From: CAWATZ01 sp963784995
GTDB lineage: Bacteria > Planctomycetota > Planctomycetia > Gemmatales > Gemmataceae
DNA: 64,000 nt
Assembly: GCA_963784995.1 (NCBI GenBank)
Contig: CAWATZ010000014.1
Coordinates: forward strand, 310,001 to 374,000
Reading direction: 5' to 3'
Within the stretch, counting starts at the first letter, position 1. Every line of letters starts with the position of its first letter. Below the pieces are notes generated by a model that saw only the letters and a list, made by a program, of their open reading frames with translations, was not told the DNA's origin and did no database searches. Both the position numbers and the translations under genes were made by a program. Shown piece after piece: positions 27,501 to 41,375 of the stretch.

Positions 27501-28469
27501 AGGAACTCAACACGGGGTCCGGCACGTAGAGGCCCAAGGTAGCCCAGAGCCATGGATGCATCAACGTCGGCGAACCGTCTTCTCCGATTCCTTCCGCCAC
27601 TTCCAAACCCTGTGTCAATCTGGAAGGGATTGCTTGAGCCGGTAATGTCCCCCTTGATCTTGAGGGGAGGATCCTCGCTGATCTCTTTATCAAGATCTTC
27701 ATGCGATTGGCCCGCGACGACGTCGTTGATCAACCCGGACAGATCAACCCCAAGGATGCTCAAGTTCGTCAGGCCCATCTGGTTCTCGTCGTTGGGCCCG
27801 ATGGTCATGTTGAACAACGACTGGTTCAAGCTGCCGCCGAAATTGGTGGTGCTGGTGTAATCGTTAATGAACGCCACCGTGCCGGAAAGGCTGCCGTTGA
27901 CGGCCGCATCGAAATTGGCATAGACGTTGGCCGACGGCGCGGTCGTGGCAAACTGCCCGCCCGCGTAAGCAATCGACGTATTCTGAGGCGTGAAAGAGAC
28001 TTCCTGGCCGAACTGGGTAGGCTCGGTGTAGTTCTGGTTCAGGGTGACACCACTGTAGGAGGCGCCCACGGTGCCCGGAGGTGACGGAGGCGCCCACGTC
28101 CAGGCCGACTTTGCCATTCATGTTGAGGCTGGCCTCGGCCCCGTAGTCGCCCAGGATCGTATGGTCAATCCCGCCGACCGAGATGCCCACGTTGAAGTTG
28201 CCGCCGAGAAAATTCGAGACGCTGAGAGTGCCCGAACCGTTGTTAAACTGACCGACGCCGCTGACGCTCGGGGGCGATCAGGGCGAATACGGTGCCGGCG
28301 CGGACAGAACCGTGCGGTCCTCGAGTTGTTCGAGCTGGATTGGGCTGAAGCGGCGCGGGCGGGCTGGTTTGGCACCGCGACAGACCGAGCCGGCCGTTGT
28401 TCCGACTTGCCGCCGGGAGGAAACGCGAAACGTACGCAACAGCCACGATCGCCACAACAACTGAAACAT
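21568..28469 (-). CDS. Giant mosaic surface protein (LEPLE export motif, parallel beta-helix, PGRS-like, PKD/Ig-like domains)
   Basis: About 2,300 aa when repaired. The N-terminus MFQLLWRSWLLR... leads to QLEQLEDRTVLSA, the LEPLE-type export motif. In order come a FN3-like domain (TGTYYYVVTSLNAAG), a parallel beta-helix opening (AGSLRDAVLSANSLSTG) with repeated NLTIEDSVLTGNTA coils, a Gly-Thr-Gly segment, a DUF11-like domain (YSYTVINNGPDAAVSPTLTV), and at least six PKD-like TVNWGDG domains. The C-terminal part has MBG/Ig-like units (NPTGSVSFYSNGSLL). It is probably an adhesin or wall component. Lesions are an in-frame TGA at 28278, an extra G at 28074-28076, a frame excursion at about 27395-27605, and an extra base at about 22290. 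No sorting motif is seen at the C-terminus. Confidence 0.8.
25440..25890 (-). repeat. 9-nt GGCACCGGC tandem arrays encoding Gly-Gly-Thr
   Basis: Blocks near 25463-25611, 25700-25770 and 25830-25885 repeat GGCACCGGC with single-base variants (GGCAACGGC, GGCATCGGC), read as (GGTGGTGGN). The arrangement recalls PE_PGRS-type glycine segments and would be prone to slippage. Confidence 0.85.
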
Positions 28470-28802
28470 GATGCTGTCCTCCCCGTTGGAAAAGAACCAA
28501 ACCGGCAGTCCCCGTTTGCCCCCCAACCCACTGCCGGGCAGGCCAGGCCGGACGCTGAGCGCAGCCGGCACCGCATGGGCCAGTTTTCACACCGCGCAAC
28601 GCCCCAGGATCTTGATTCAGCGAGCCGAGAAGACGCGAGCCCCCATCCCGTCCCGGAACCGGGCCGGCTGGCTCGGGTTTGCACGCTTCCCTACCTCCAA
28701 TCCTCCCTTTCCGGCCAGAATCGACCCGGAATGGGGAGACGAGTGAGCTTCTGCAGAGAAGTACAATCGGCGCGGGGAGAGTCTTTCAGAAAAATGTCAA
28801 AA
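28470..28802. other. Intergenic region upstream of the giant protein
   Basis: 333 bp with no supported gene. A TTGACA on the minus strand (28798-28793) has no -10 at correct spacing. GGGAGGA at about 28480 is the ribosome site for the start at 28469. Confidence 0.4.
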
Positions 28803-29366
28803 TCATTCGATGAGGGCGTCCAGTTCGCGGCGGAGATGGCGGAGGACGCGGCAGCGGGCGACGTAGACGGCGTTCTCGCTGATGCCCAGCGTCCGGGCCA
28901 CCTCGGCGGTGGAGCGGCCCTCGACCACGGTTTGCCAGCAGGCCTGCCAGGTGGAGGGGGTGAACTCCACCTGGATCAGCTCCAGGGCCCGGCGGGTCAG
29001 GTGCAGGCGGAATTCTTCTTCCCCCAGCTGCTCGGCGCTGTCCGGCTGCTCCTCGGCGGCGGGCAGGGCCGCCAGGGCCTGGTGCATCCGGCCCTGGCGC
29101 TGTTTTTGGTTGCGGAGTTTGTTCAGCAGCAGGGTCCGCAGCCAGCTGCGGAACTTGCCGCTGCGGTCGTACTGGAAGGTGGGCAGGGCCGTCACCAGGG
29201 TGGCGAACACCTCCTGGACCAGGTCGGCGGCGTCGTGTTCGCCCAGGCCGCAGCGGCGAGCCAGGCCGCACAGCACGGGCGTGTACAGGTCCACCAGCCG
29301 GGTCCAGGCGGCTTCGTCGGCCGTATTGCGCAGCCGCTCCAGCAGCGTCACCGACGTGGTATTCAT
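28803..29366 (-). CDS. ECF-family RNA polymerase sigma factor
   Basis: 187 aa. Region 2 includes WTRLVDLYTPVLCGLARRCG and DAADLVQEVFATLV, then KFRSWLRTLLLNKLRNQKQR. Region 4 includes EVARTLGISENAVYVARCRV. The start MNTTSVTLLERLR at 29366 agrees with related planctomycete ECFs; an ATG at 29399 is possible, and neither has a good ribosome site. The gene follows the WD40 kinase by 88 bp on the same strand. Because that kinase carries an anti-sigma-like zinc-finger N-terminus, the pair may form a signalling unit in which the kinase controls this sigma (inference). Confidence 0.87.
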   Translation of the reverse strand: MNTTSVTLLERLRNTADEAAWTRLVDLYTPVLCGLARRCGLGEHDAADLVQEVFATLVTALPTFQYDRSGKFRSWLRTLLLNKLRNQKQRQGRMHQALAALPAAEEQPDSAEQLGEEEFRLHLTRRALELIQVEFTPSTWQACWQTVVEGRSTAEVARTLGISENAVYVARCRVLRHLRRELDALIE

Positions 29367-29454
29367 GAGCGATCCAGACAAGGGAATCGTTGCTTCCATC
29401 AATGCACGTGGAGGATACCCGATGTCTTCGGGGAGTGGCAACTGTTTTTCCCCG

Positions 29455-32784
<3,330 letters not shown>

Positions 32785-32919
32785 GGCAGTCGCCTCCACG
32801 AGAAAGGGATCTCGACCCAACCGTCAGTCCAGGGGTAAGGGAAACGCAGGGTATCTGCAAGAGAACTCCTGTACAGAGCGCGTGGGCAGCCGGGACGAGT
32901 TGACCCCGGAGAAAAAAGG

Positions 32920-34285
32920 GTGACCGGCCGGGCCGACCGTGCTATTCTGACCGGGACCCTTGTGCAGATCGGTCCGCATGACCACGCCATTGAGGGGAAC
33001 CATGCCGCGGCAGCCACTTCGGTGCTGGACTTCTTCACCCGGGCCGAGAATCAGACCAGCGGCCTGGTCCGGTCCACCCTGCCCCGGCTGGTCCGTCGCT
33101 ACGCCGCCGATGGCACCAGAGCCAGTTACGAGGCCTGTGTGCGGTTGCTCCACAAGCCCACGGACGAACTCCTTGCCCCTCTCGACCAGGGCCTGAGCGA
33201 GCGCGGCGCGGTGCTGGGCGGCATGGGTCTGGGCCGGCTGTTCGGTTCGTCGGCCGGCGCCCACCCGTCTTCAGGCAAAGTGCAACGCCGCGCGTTTGAG
33301 CCGCTCGACTCCGGTCTGCTGTCGCTGATCCACGAGCGCTGGCGGGAAGACCGTGACCAGCCCTTGCGGCTGCGTTTGGCAATCCGAGCCGGAATCGAGG
33401 ACGCGGAGAAGCATCTGCTCAAGCGGTTGACGGAGGCGAAAGATCGGACAGCCCTGCTGCCCATCCTGGAAGAGCTGGGACACTCCAATTGTGTGGCAGT
33501 CGTGCTGCCGCTGATCGATCCGGCTGAACCAATCCCGGTGCAGCAGGCGGCGCTGGCGGTCCTGGACCGGTTGGCCACCCCCGAAGTGACCCGGGCGCTG
33601 CTGCGGCGTTATGAGCAACTGACACCGGCCATGCGTTCCCGGGCCCGGGACATCCTGTTCAGCAGTCAGGAGTCGGCACGGGCATTCCTGGCCCGCGTTG
33701 ACGAGAAACAGATCGCTGCCGCGGACGTGCCTCTGGAGCAGGTGCGGCAACTGGCATTGCTTCAAGATCCACGGATCGAGGCGCTGGTGCGCAGGCACTG
33801 GGGCAACGTCAAGCCGGGCACTCCCGAAGAGAAACTGGCGGCCATGCGCCGCTTTGCCAACGACCTGCGCGGGAGCCGGCGACCGGACCCGAGGCAAGGA
33901 GCTGTTCAAACAGCACTGTGCCGGCTGTCATCGGCTCCTTGGCGAGGGCGGTCAGCTGGGCCCCGACCTGACCGGCTTTGCCCGCGGCGACACGGAGGCC
34001 CTGCTCGCCAGCCTCGTCGATCCCAGCGCGGTCATTCGCAAGGAGTTCCTCAGCCAGGTCGTGACCACCAAACGCGGTGCCACGTTCACCGGGCTGATCG
34101 TCGAGCAGGACGGCAGCAGCCTGACCCTGGCCAACGCTCAGAACACCCGGACCCGCATCCGCCGGGACGACGTCGAGGAAACAACTCCGTCGCCGATCTC
34201 GCTGATGCCCGAACGGCTCCTGAACGCCCTGACACCCCAGCAGCGCCGCGATCTGTTCCGCTATTTGCAAGGAAACGAACGATGA
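32920..34285 (+). CDS. PVC-type HEAT-repeat plus c-type heme protein, N-terminally short and frameshifted
   Basis: About 455 aa. Helical HEAT-like repeats (ALAVLDRLATPEVTRALLRR) are followed by the TIGR02603-type heme domain, RGKELFKQHCAGCHRLLGEG with the CxxCH motif, GPDLTGFARG, and a C-terminal beta part to 34285. The parts are in different frames. Restoring GC at about 33869 (CTGCGCGGG) gives NDLRAGAGDRTRGKELF. Full-length relatives usually begin with a signal peptide and a dehydrogenase-like propeller. Neither is present, so the gene may be a truncated copy. It is probably periplasmic in origin. The GTG start at 32920 is tentative. Confidence 0.7.
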
Positions 34286-34314
34286 GGCCGCCAAAGGGGC
34301 AACACGCCTAGAGC

Positions 34315-34407
34315 GTTGGGAAGAAAAGGCGAGCGGCGCGGCGTCAGCCCGCCGGTGCGGTCGATACCGGCGGGCTGACGCCGCGCCGCTCGCCTTTTCT
34401 TCCCAAC
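34315..34407. repeat. 41-bp perfect palindrome (family C)
   Basis: Arms 34315-34355 and 34367-34407 with an 11-nt loop. The arm starts GTTGGGAAGAAAAGGCGAGC. A 32-bp part (34328-34359) recurs exactly inside the coding sequence at 54646-54677. Confidence 0.95.
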
Positions 34408-34494
34408 ACTGTTAGGTTAACGCACCCGCACCGTGACCTATAGTAAAGCGACGTACAGAAACGCCAGTTCTTTTTCTCCGGGAGGCGTGAGGCG

Positions 34495-34797
34495 ATGCGG
34501 TCACGGATCATGGGTGCATTGGCGGGAACGCTGCTCGGCTTCCTGCTGGGGTGTCTGACGTGCGGGGTCCACAACCAGACCAATTTCTTCCTGCGTCACG
34601 AGGATGTCACCGTCTGCGTCGTGGGCATTCCGATCCACCAGGAATCCGGTCCCTCGGGGACCGCTGCCGCCGTTGGCGATCGCTTCTTGCCGCCGCTGAT
34701 TGCCGGCTGGAGTATGGCTGGCCTTCTGGGCGGCCTGGCGGTCGGGCTTTCTTTTCCCAGGCACCGTACTCCTTCGGCCGTTGACGCTGCCGGGTAA
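34495..34797 (+). CDS. Small membrane protein, unknown function
   Basis: 100 aa. An N-terminal hydrophobic segment (IMGALAGTLLGFLLGCLTCG) and a C-terminal one (LIAGWSMAGLLGGLAVGLSF) enclose a soluble stretch of about 45 residues (HNQTNFFLRHEDVTVCVVGI). This suggests a two-helix hairpin with an external loop. GGGAGG lies 8 nt before the ATG, which supports translation. A lipobox reading (LLGC) is possible. It converges on the universal stress protein gene with 5 bp between the stops. Confidence 0.65.
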   Translation: MRSRIMGALAGTLLGFLLGCLTCGVHNQTNFFLRHEDVTVCVVGIPIHQESGPSGTAAAVGDRFLPPLIAGWSMAGLLGGLAVGLSFPRHRTPSAVDAAG

Positions 34798-34802
34798 CCC
34801 AC

Positions 34803-35217
34803 TCACTTGACCAGCAGGACCGGACAGGGGGAAAAGAGACTGACCTTGTAGCTCATGCTGCCCCAGCCGGCGGTCGGGTTCTCGGGAGCAAAGGGGGGCG
34901 TGGTCAGCACGATCAGGTCGGTCCCGGCCTCCCTGGCGTAGCCGACAATCTCCCCGACCCGTTGCCCAAAGCGGATTTCCATGCGGTTGGCGACTTGCCG
35001 CGCCGCCAGGGTGCCGGCCAGCTGCTGCAGGTGCTTGCGCCGTCTGCTCCAGTCGATCGTAAAACGGTCGTTCCTCTTCGAGTTCCAGGCCAGGGATGAC
35101 TTCGATGACGTGCAGCAGCACCACTTCCCCTTTTGGCCCCGCCAACTCCCGCGCCAGGTCGAGCGCTGCCTGGTGCCGGTCCGAGAGATCGATCGGAAGC
35201 AAGAGTTTGCGGAACAT
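34803..35217 (-). CDS. Universal stress protein (UspA family), one frameshift
   Basis: About 138 aa. MFRKLLLPIDLSDRHQAALD and LARELAGPKGEVVLLHVIEV are the first strand-helix-strand of the Usp alpha/beta fold. After the break the chain continues KHLQQLAGTLAARQ, EIVGYAREAGTDLIVLTTPP and GSMSYKVSLFSPCPVLLVK to the TGA at 34803. The last element is the usual Usp ending (S..VLxxxPCPVLLV). Restoring one CG at about 35036-35044 gives DRLEQTRRRKHLQQL. The ATP-binding GxxG-x9-G[ST] motif is not clear (PENPTAGWGS), so the protein may be of the non-ATP type. Confidence 0.82.
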
Positions 35218-35260
35218 GCTGGTCCTCCTCGGTCAGGGGTCAGGGGTCAGGAGTCAGGAG

Positions 35261-36702
<1,442 letters not shown>

Positions 36703-36721
36703 GTCCTCCAATCGTAGTCAT

Positions 36722-36816
36722 CACGCTGCTGAGCCGCGCACGCAGCGCAGCGGAGTAAGCGGTCCGCCGGCACGACCGCTTACTCCGCTGCGCTGCGTGC
36801 GCGGCTCAGCAGCGTG
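36722..36816. repeat. 43-bp perfect palindrome (family B, copy 2)
   Basis: Arms 36722-36764 and 36774-36816 with a 9-nt loop. The core matches 5799-5879. At the loop-proximal end GCGGTC pairs with GACCGC here where the other copy has GCGGCC and GGCCGC, so both arms changed together. The right arm contains the stop codon of the histidine kinase. Confidence 0.95.
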
Positions 36817-38128
36817 TGATGCCACCCCGAATGTGTTCCCCGTGGCCGCTGGCCTTGACCGGCAGAACGACGCACACCGTGGTCCCCTGCCCCATCGTGC
36901 TGCTGATGTTCAGGCTGCCGTGGTGCTCCTGGATGACCCGCCGGCAGATCGCCAGGCCCAGGCCGGTGCCCTTGCCTTCTTCCTTGGTCGTGAAGAACGG
37001 CTCCAGCACCTTCTCGATGTTCTCCGGCGAAATCCCCATACCCGTGTCCGAGAACTCGATGCGCACGCCCAGTTTGCCCCCATCCAGCGTGGTGGCGCCC
37101 GCACGCAGGGTCAGGGTGCCGCCCTGGGGCATGGCGTCACAGGCGTTGCTGAGCAGGTTCAAGAAGACCTGCCGCAGTTTCTGCCGATCCGCGTAGATCG
37201 TCGGCGTGTCCGCCGCCAGTTCCTGGACGACCGTGATGGAGCGCTTGCGCAGATGGTGATGGATCAGCTCCAGCGCCTTGAGCAACTCGTCGCGGATGGC
37301 CACGGTGGAAATCTCCTCCGCGCCCCGCCGGCTGAACTGGAGCAGGTTGGCCACCAGGTTGCCCATCCGCTTCGTTTCCTGTTCGATGATCCCCAATGCC
37401 CGCCGTCGGGGATCGGTGGCCGGGGTTTGCGCCAGCACCGACTCAATCCTGAGCGTCACGGTGGCCAGGGGGTTGTTCAGCTCGTGGGCGATGCTGGCGG
37501 CCAGTTCGCCGACGCTGGCCAGCTTGGCCGCTTGCCACAACTGCTGCGTCATGGCCCGCACCTCGTCGGTTTTCTTGCCCAGCTCGGCCAGGGTGTTCTC
37601 CAGCATCCGGTTGGTTGCTTCCAGCTCGGCCGTGCGCTCGCGGACGCGCTGCTCCAGGTCCTCGTTGAGCCAGCGTATTTTCTCCTCGACCTGCTTGCGG
37701 GCCGTGACGTCGCGAAGCATGGCCGTGAGGATGGTTTCGCCGCCCAGGACCAGCCGGGAGATCGACGCCTCGCAGGGAAATTCGGAGCCGTCCTTCCGCC
37801 GGCCGTAGATCTCCCCCCGCTCCCCCATCCGCCGGGCCACGTCCGTGGAGCGGGCGAAGTCCACAAGATGGTGGTGATGGTTGGCCACGAAGCGTTCCGG
37901 GAGCAGCAGATCGAGCGGCTTGCCCAGGATCTCCTCGGCGGTGTAACCGAAGATCCGCTCGGCCCCGGCGTTGAATAGGATGATCCGCTGCTCCTCATCG
38001 ACGGAGATGATGGCGTCCTCGGCAATGTCCAGGATTCCGGCCAGCCGGGCCCGCGATGCGTACAGTTCCTCCAGGACGCGCTGAGACTCGCTCGGCTCGG
38101 AGGCTGCTGGTGATGGGATTTGTGTCAT
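36806..38128 (-). CDS. PAS-domain sensor histidine kinase
   Basis: 440 aa, no membrane segment, so probably cytoplasmic. A PAS domain (DEEQRIILFNAGAERIFGYT, then GRRKDGSEFPCEASISRLVL) is followed by a coiled coil (EKIRWLNEDLEQRVRERTAE). Then comes the HisKA H-box ASIAHELNNPLATV and the ATPase boxes N (NLLSNACDAM), G1 (FSDTGMGIS) and G2 (GKGTGLGLAICRR). It phosphorylates itself on the His of AHELNNP and presumably the adjacent NtrC-type regulator. The PAS pocket ligand is unknown. The start at 38128 is the first ATG before the charged N-terminus. Confidence 0.92.
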   Translation of the reverse strand: MTQIPSPAASEPSESQRVLEELYASRARLAGILDIAEDAIISVDEEQRIILFNAGAERIFGYTAEEILGKPLDLLLPERFVANHHHHLVDFARSTDVARRMGERGEIYGRRKDGSEFPCEASISRLVLGGETILTAMLRDVTARKQVEEKIRWLNEDLEQRVRERTAELEATNRMLENTLAELGKKTDEVRAMTQQLWQAAKLASVGELAASIAHELNNPLATVTLRIESVLAQTPATDPRRRALGIIEQETKRMGNLVANLLQFSRRGAEEISTVAIRDELLKALELIHHHLRKRSITVVQELAADTPTIYADRQKLRQVFLNLLSNACDAMPQGGTLTLRAGATTLDGGKLGVRIEFSDTGMGISPENIEKVLEPFFTTKEEGKGTGLGLAICRRVIQEHHGSLNISSTMGQGTTVCVVLPVKASGHGEHIRGGITRC

Positions 38129-38291
38129 GACTCCGTCCTCGGGATGACTCGGCCTTGACCGATCAGGGAGGCGGCTGGAGCGCCTCGGAAGGGAATGGCC
38201 TGGCATCCTTTGACCACCCCATCCACAAGATAGTTTACCGGTTCGCGTTGCCTTTTCAACTCCCGGCCGACGTGCCCGCCCCGAAACGAGC

Positions 38292-38322
38292 GGGGCCGGT
38301 GGTGCTGAACACCACCGGCCCC
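38292..38322. terminator. 13-bp hairpin after the Lys-rich protein gene
   Basis: GGGGCCGGTGGTG, loop CTGAA, CACCACCGGCCCC. It lies 57 bp beyond that gene's stop on the minus strand. There is no T-tract, so it is a hairpin that could stop transcription or protect the 3' end. Confidence 0.6.
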
Positions 38323-38378
38323 TATCCTGTCCCGTCGCTAGCGCTCCGGGCTTGTGTCGTTCCTGGCATCCGCTGCGA

Positions 38379-38876
38379 TTACTTCTTGGGAGCGGGCTTC
38401 TTGGGCTTGGCCTGTTCCTTCTGCTCCGCGGTCAACAGGTCCGACATCTTCTTCTTGATCTCAGCCGTCAGCTTGCCTTTGGACTGGTTGCATTCCTTGA
38501 GCTGGGCCTGCTCATCCTTGCTGAGGTTGAGGGCGCTATTGACGGCCTCCTGCAGTTCCTTGCCCTTCTTGCCGTCGGCCTTGGCTTTCTTACTCGCCTC
38601 TTCGGCGCTCTTCTTGCGCTCGGCGGTCATGATCCCAGCGATCTTCTTGTCCGCTTCCGCGAGCTTGGGGGTGTATTCCTTCTTGAGGTCCGCCAGCTTG
38701 GTCTTCTGCTCGGCAGTCAGGGTGATCTGCTTGGGGAAGCTGAAGACGTTGGCATAGGGTTCGGCGGCCGGCTTCTTGGTGTCCTTCTTGGCGTCCTTTT
38801 TGTCCTCGGCCAGGGCGACGCTGCCAAGCACCAGCGCCAGGCCAAAGACGGACAGGGTGTGGATCAGACGACTCAC
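38379..38876 (-). CDS. Secreted lysine-rich helical protein
   Basis: 165 aa. The signal peptide MSRLIHTLSVFGLALVLGSV, cut near ALAED, is followed by an almost wholly helical chain rich in Lys, Ala and Glu. The repeats have LTAEQKTKLADLKKEYTPK and LTAEQKEQAKPKK form. The pattern recalls the LTxxQ motif of Spy/CpxP-type periplasmic proteins, but no firm family assignment is possible. A basic periplasmic helical protein could act as a chaperone or bind polyanions; this is inference. It stands alone on the minus strand. Confidence 0.75.
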   Translation of the reverse strand: MSRLIHTLSVFGLALVLGSVALAEDKKDAKKDTKKPAAEPYANVFSFPKQITLTAEQKTKLADLKKEYTPKLAEADKKIAGIMTAERKKSAEEASKKAKADGKKGKELQEAVNSALNLSKDEQAQLKECNQSKGKLTAEIKKKMSDLLTAEQKEQAKPKKPAPKK

Positions 38877-39304
38877 GGAAGTACCTCCAGGAGGGAGAGT
38901 AAGGTGGGATGGGAACCACGGCGGTTGTGGCTCGCACTCCTCAATTTAACCCGTCGCCACGGAAAAAGTTCCGGCAGCGAAGCGCAAGAGTACGGGAAGG
39001 CATCCTTCTGTCAATTTGGGCAGACTGGCGTATCTTTACACCCGGGCCGATCCGGGCGGTTGGGCGGGTGGCGCCAGGGGGCGATCCAGGCCAGAGCCTT
39101 CCTCATCTCCCAGACCGCTCCAGTTTCCGCCTCTTGCCGGACGATATTTATTCTATCACGCCTGAGCGGTTCGGGGTGCCGACCGGGTTGACTGGGAGAA
39201 ATCCGGTCGAAGACCCCTCAACCACTTGGCGTCGGGTGGAAACCTGACGTAAGCTAGTGGAATGGTAAAGTAGACTGGTCACCGTTTCGCGCTGGAACAT
39301 CCCC
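38877..39304. other. Divergent intergenic region
   Basis: 428 bp between the Lys-rich protein gene and the sigma factor gene. A weak CTGACG-16-TAAAGT pair near 39245 could serve the sigma gene. No ORF or RNA is supported. Confidence 0.4.
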
Positions 39305-40141
39305 ATGACACGACCGCGTCGTCTCCGAAATGAATCGGTCCAGTCCCCACTGGAAACCTATCTCCGCGAGATCAACGAAACCCCGTTGCTCAACGCGGAG
39401 GAGGAAAAGCAGCTTGCCTACCGCATCGAGGATGGGGATAGCGAGGCACGCGATCGCATGGTCCGGGCCAATTTGCGGCTGGTAGTGAACATAGCCCGGA
39501 GCTACACCGGTAAGGGACTGAGCCTGCAGGACCTGATCGAAGAAGGAAACCTGGGGCTGCTGCGGGCCGTCGAGGGTTTCGACCCATCGATGAACACCCG
39601 TTTCAGCACCTATGCCAGTTACTGGATCAAACAATCAATCAAGCGAGCCCTGGTCAACACCGCCAAGACCATTCGCATCCCCGCCTACATGGTCGAGTTG
39701 CTGGCCAAGTGGCGGCGTGCGACGGCCAAACTCCAGGAGGAACTGGGCCGGGCCCCGACCAAGGAAGAGATCGCCCGCAGCCTGAATTTGCCCAAGAAGA
39801 AGCTGAAAATCATCGAGAAGGCCATTCGCGTCTACAACTCGGCCCCGCAGAACGACCAGCCCGAATCCGGCTGGTCGCTCGACGAGATGCTCATGGACGG
39901 CCATACCAAGACGCCCGACACGGAAATGAGCGAGGCCGACGACCTGCACCAGGTCCTCGATTTGCTGGACAAGATGGACAAGCGCGAGGCCACGGTGCTG
40001 CGCATGCGCTTTGGGCTGGATGACGAGGAACCCAAGACCCTCAAGGAGATCGGCGAACGGCTCGGCCTGACCCGCGAGCGCGTCCGCCAGATCGAAAGCG
40101 AGGCCCTCAGCAAGCTCAGCGAGAGCATGCAGGCGGAGTGA
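39305..40141 (+). CDS. RNA polymerase sigma-70 factor, RpoD/group 2 type
   Basis: 278 aa. All conserved sigma-70 regions from 1.2 on are present: 1.2 (LETYLREINETPLLNAEEEK), 2 (NLRLVVNIARSYTGKGLSLQ, then EEGNLGLLRAVEGFD and STYASYWIKQSIKRAL), 3 (APTKEEIARSLNLPKKKL) and 4 (MRFGLDDEEPKTLKEIGERL, then TRERVRQIESEALSKL). The long acidic region 1.1 is absent, which is usual for group 2 factors or short primary factors. Planctomycetes have several of these, so I do not assign rpoD or sigA. A 42-bp palindrome follows 5 bp after the stop. Confidence 0.92.
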   Translation: MTRPRRLRNESVQSPLETYLREINETPLLNAEEEKQLAYRIEDGDSEARDRMVRANLRLVVNIARSYTGKGLSLQDLIEEGNLGLLRAVEGFDPSMNTRFSTYASYWIKQSIKRALVNTAKTIRIPAYMVELLAKWRRATAKLQEELGRAPTKEEIARSLNLPKKKLKIIEKAIRVYNSAPQNDQPESGWSLDEMLMDGHTKTPDTEMSEADDLHQVLDLLDKMDKREATVLRMRFGLDDEEPKTLKEIGERLGLTRERVRQIESEALSKLSESMQAE

Positions 40142-40146
40142 GCCGG

Positions 40147-40236
40147 ACTCCAAAGGCGAGCCGGGAGCGTCAGCTCCCGGATTCTCCGACGCAGCGGAGA
40201 ATCCGGGAGCTGACGCTCCCGGCTCGCCTTTGGAGT
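40147..40236. repeat. 42-bp perfect palindrome
   Basis: Arms 40147-40188 and 40195-40236 with a 6-nt loop. The arm itself contains the smaller palindrome CCGGGAGC-GTCA-GCTCCCGG, so a cruciform could branch. It directly follows the sigma factor stop codon. Confidence 0.95.
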
Positions 40237-40330
40237 TTCTGTCCTTTCTTTTCACTCAATCCCTTCCATCGGCAAGGGCGATAAGGAAAGTACGACCCAT
40301 ACTCTTTCCCTCCTTTGCCGAGGAATCGCC

Positions 40331-41108
40331 ATGACTTTCCTTGTTTGCCTGGTCCTGGGTCTGTCTCCCGCGACGGAACCCCAGGCGGAGAAGTCGCCCG
40401 CCCTGCTGCTGTGGGAACAGGGCCAGGAAGCCATGCTGGCGGGACGCACTGATGAGGCCCTTGGACTGTATCGGGAAAGCCTGAAACTCGATCCGGCCCT
40501 GTCGCGCAACTACCTCAGCATGTCGGCCGGGTATCTGGAGAAGGGCGACGACGAGACCGCGGTGCAGCACATGGACCGGTACTTGCACCTGGAGCCGGAA
40601 CATCATGCCGTTCGGGCCCACTATGCCGAACTGCTGATCCGGCTCGGCCGGCTCCGGCCCGCCCGGGCCCAGCTGGAACGCCTCATTGTGGACGTCCAGG
40701 ACGACGACGAACTGGCCGGCGAGCATCTGATCAGCAGCCACAGCAAGCTGATGGCCATTGCCCGCACGGAAGAGGATGAGTACGGCGAGCACCTGCATCG
40801 GGGGATCGGCCTATTCTGGCTGGCGTGCCGGCGCGAGCCTGCCCGAGGACGCGCTCAAGCTGGACGTGGAGGGCCTGCTGTGCCGGGCCGCCGCCGAACT
40901 GACGCAGGCCCGCTTTAGCAGGCCCGACGAGGCCCGGCCGAGCTGGTATCTGTACGAGGTCTGGACCCGGCTGGCCCAGAGCCAGCCAGCCCAGCGGGCC
41001 CTCCGGGCCGCCGAGGCGGCCGCCCCTCTCACCTACCTGACCCCGGCGGAGCAGCGCGGCCTGACCCTGGCTGTCCGCCAGGCGCGGCCAGAGCGCTCGC
41101 CCCGCTGA
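40331..41108 (+). CDS. TPR protein, one frameshift
   Basis: About 258 aa. After a short hydrophobic N-terminus (MTFLVCLVLGLSPA) come three TPR-like units: ALLLWEQGQEAMLAGRTDEA, NYLSMSAGYLEKGDDETAVQ and VRAHYAELLIRLGRLRPARA. The second half, ASLPEDALKLDVEGLLCRAA then WYLYEVWTRLAQSQPAQRAL, is in another frame. Restoring a GC at 40829-40835 (CGGCGCGAGC) gives WLACRRASLPEDALK. The protein is likely exported or membrane-tethered and its function is unknown. Neighbouring palindromes bound it on both sides (40147-40236 and 41168-41300). Confidence 0.7.
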
Positions 41109-41167
41109 AGGGAGAATCGCGCCAACGCCAGACGACTCTCGCGGGTTGTTCCAGGGAAGGAGTCCCC

Positions 41168-41300
41168 AGGTTGCGCTCCCCGGGTTCCGCTCGTACCTCG
41201 CTCCACCCCGGGCTTTATTCTTGAAGAATAAGAGCCCCGGGTGGAGCGCAGCGGAGCCGCGAGGAACGAGCGGCGCAGCGGAGCGGAACCCGGGGTGCCT
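41168..41300. repeat. Imperfect palindrome with expanded right arm
   Basis: CCCCGGGTTCCGCTCG...CTCCACCCCGGGCTTTATTC on the left pairs with GAATAAGAGCCCCGGGTGGAG...CGAGCGG...GCGGAACCCGGGG on the right. The right arm carries extra GCGCAGCGGAGCC units, so the element grew on one side only. Confidence 0.85.
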
Positions 41301-41375
41301 GTTGACAGCGAGGGCTGGTGCCTGCTAGCCTCGATAGAGGATCTAGTCCCTTCAATCCTTGCGGAACCGCAGCCG

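Noticed and set aside
28793..28798. Minus-strand TTGACA upstream of the giant protein as a promoter
   Set aside because: No -10 box at 16-18 nt; the nearest candidate is about 29 nt away.
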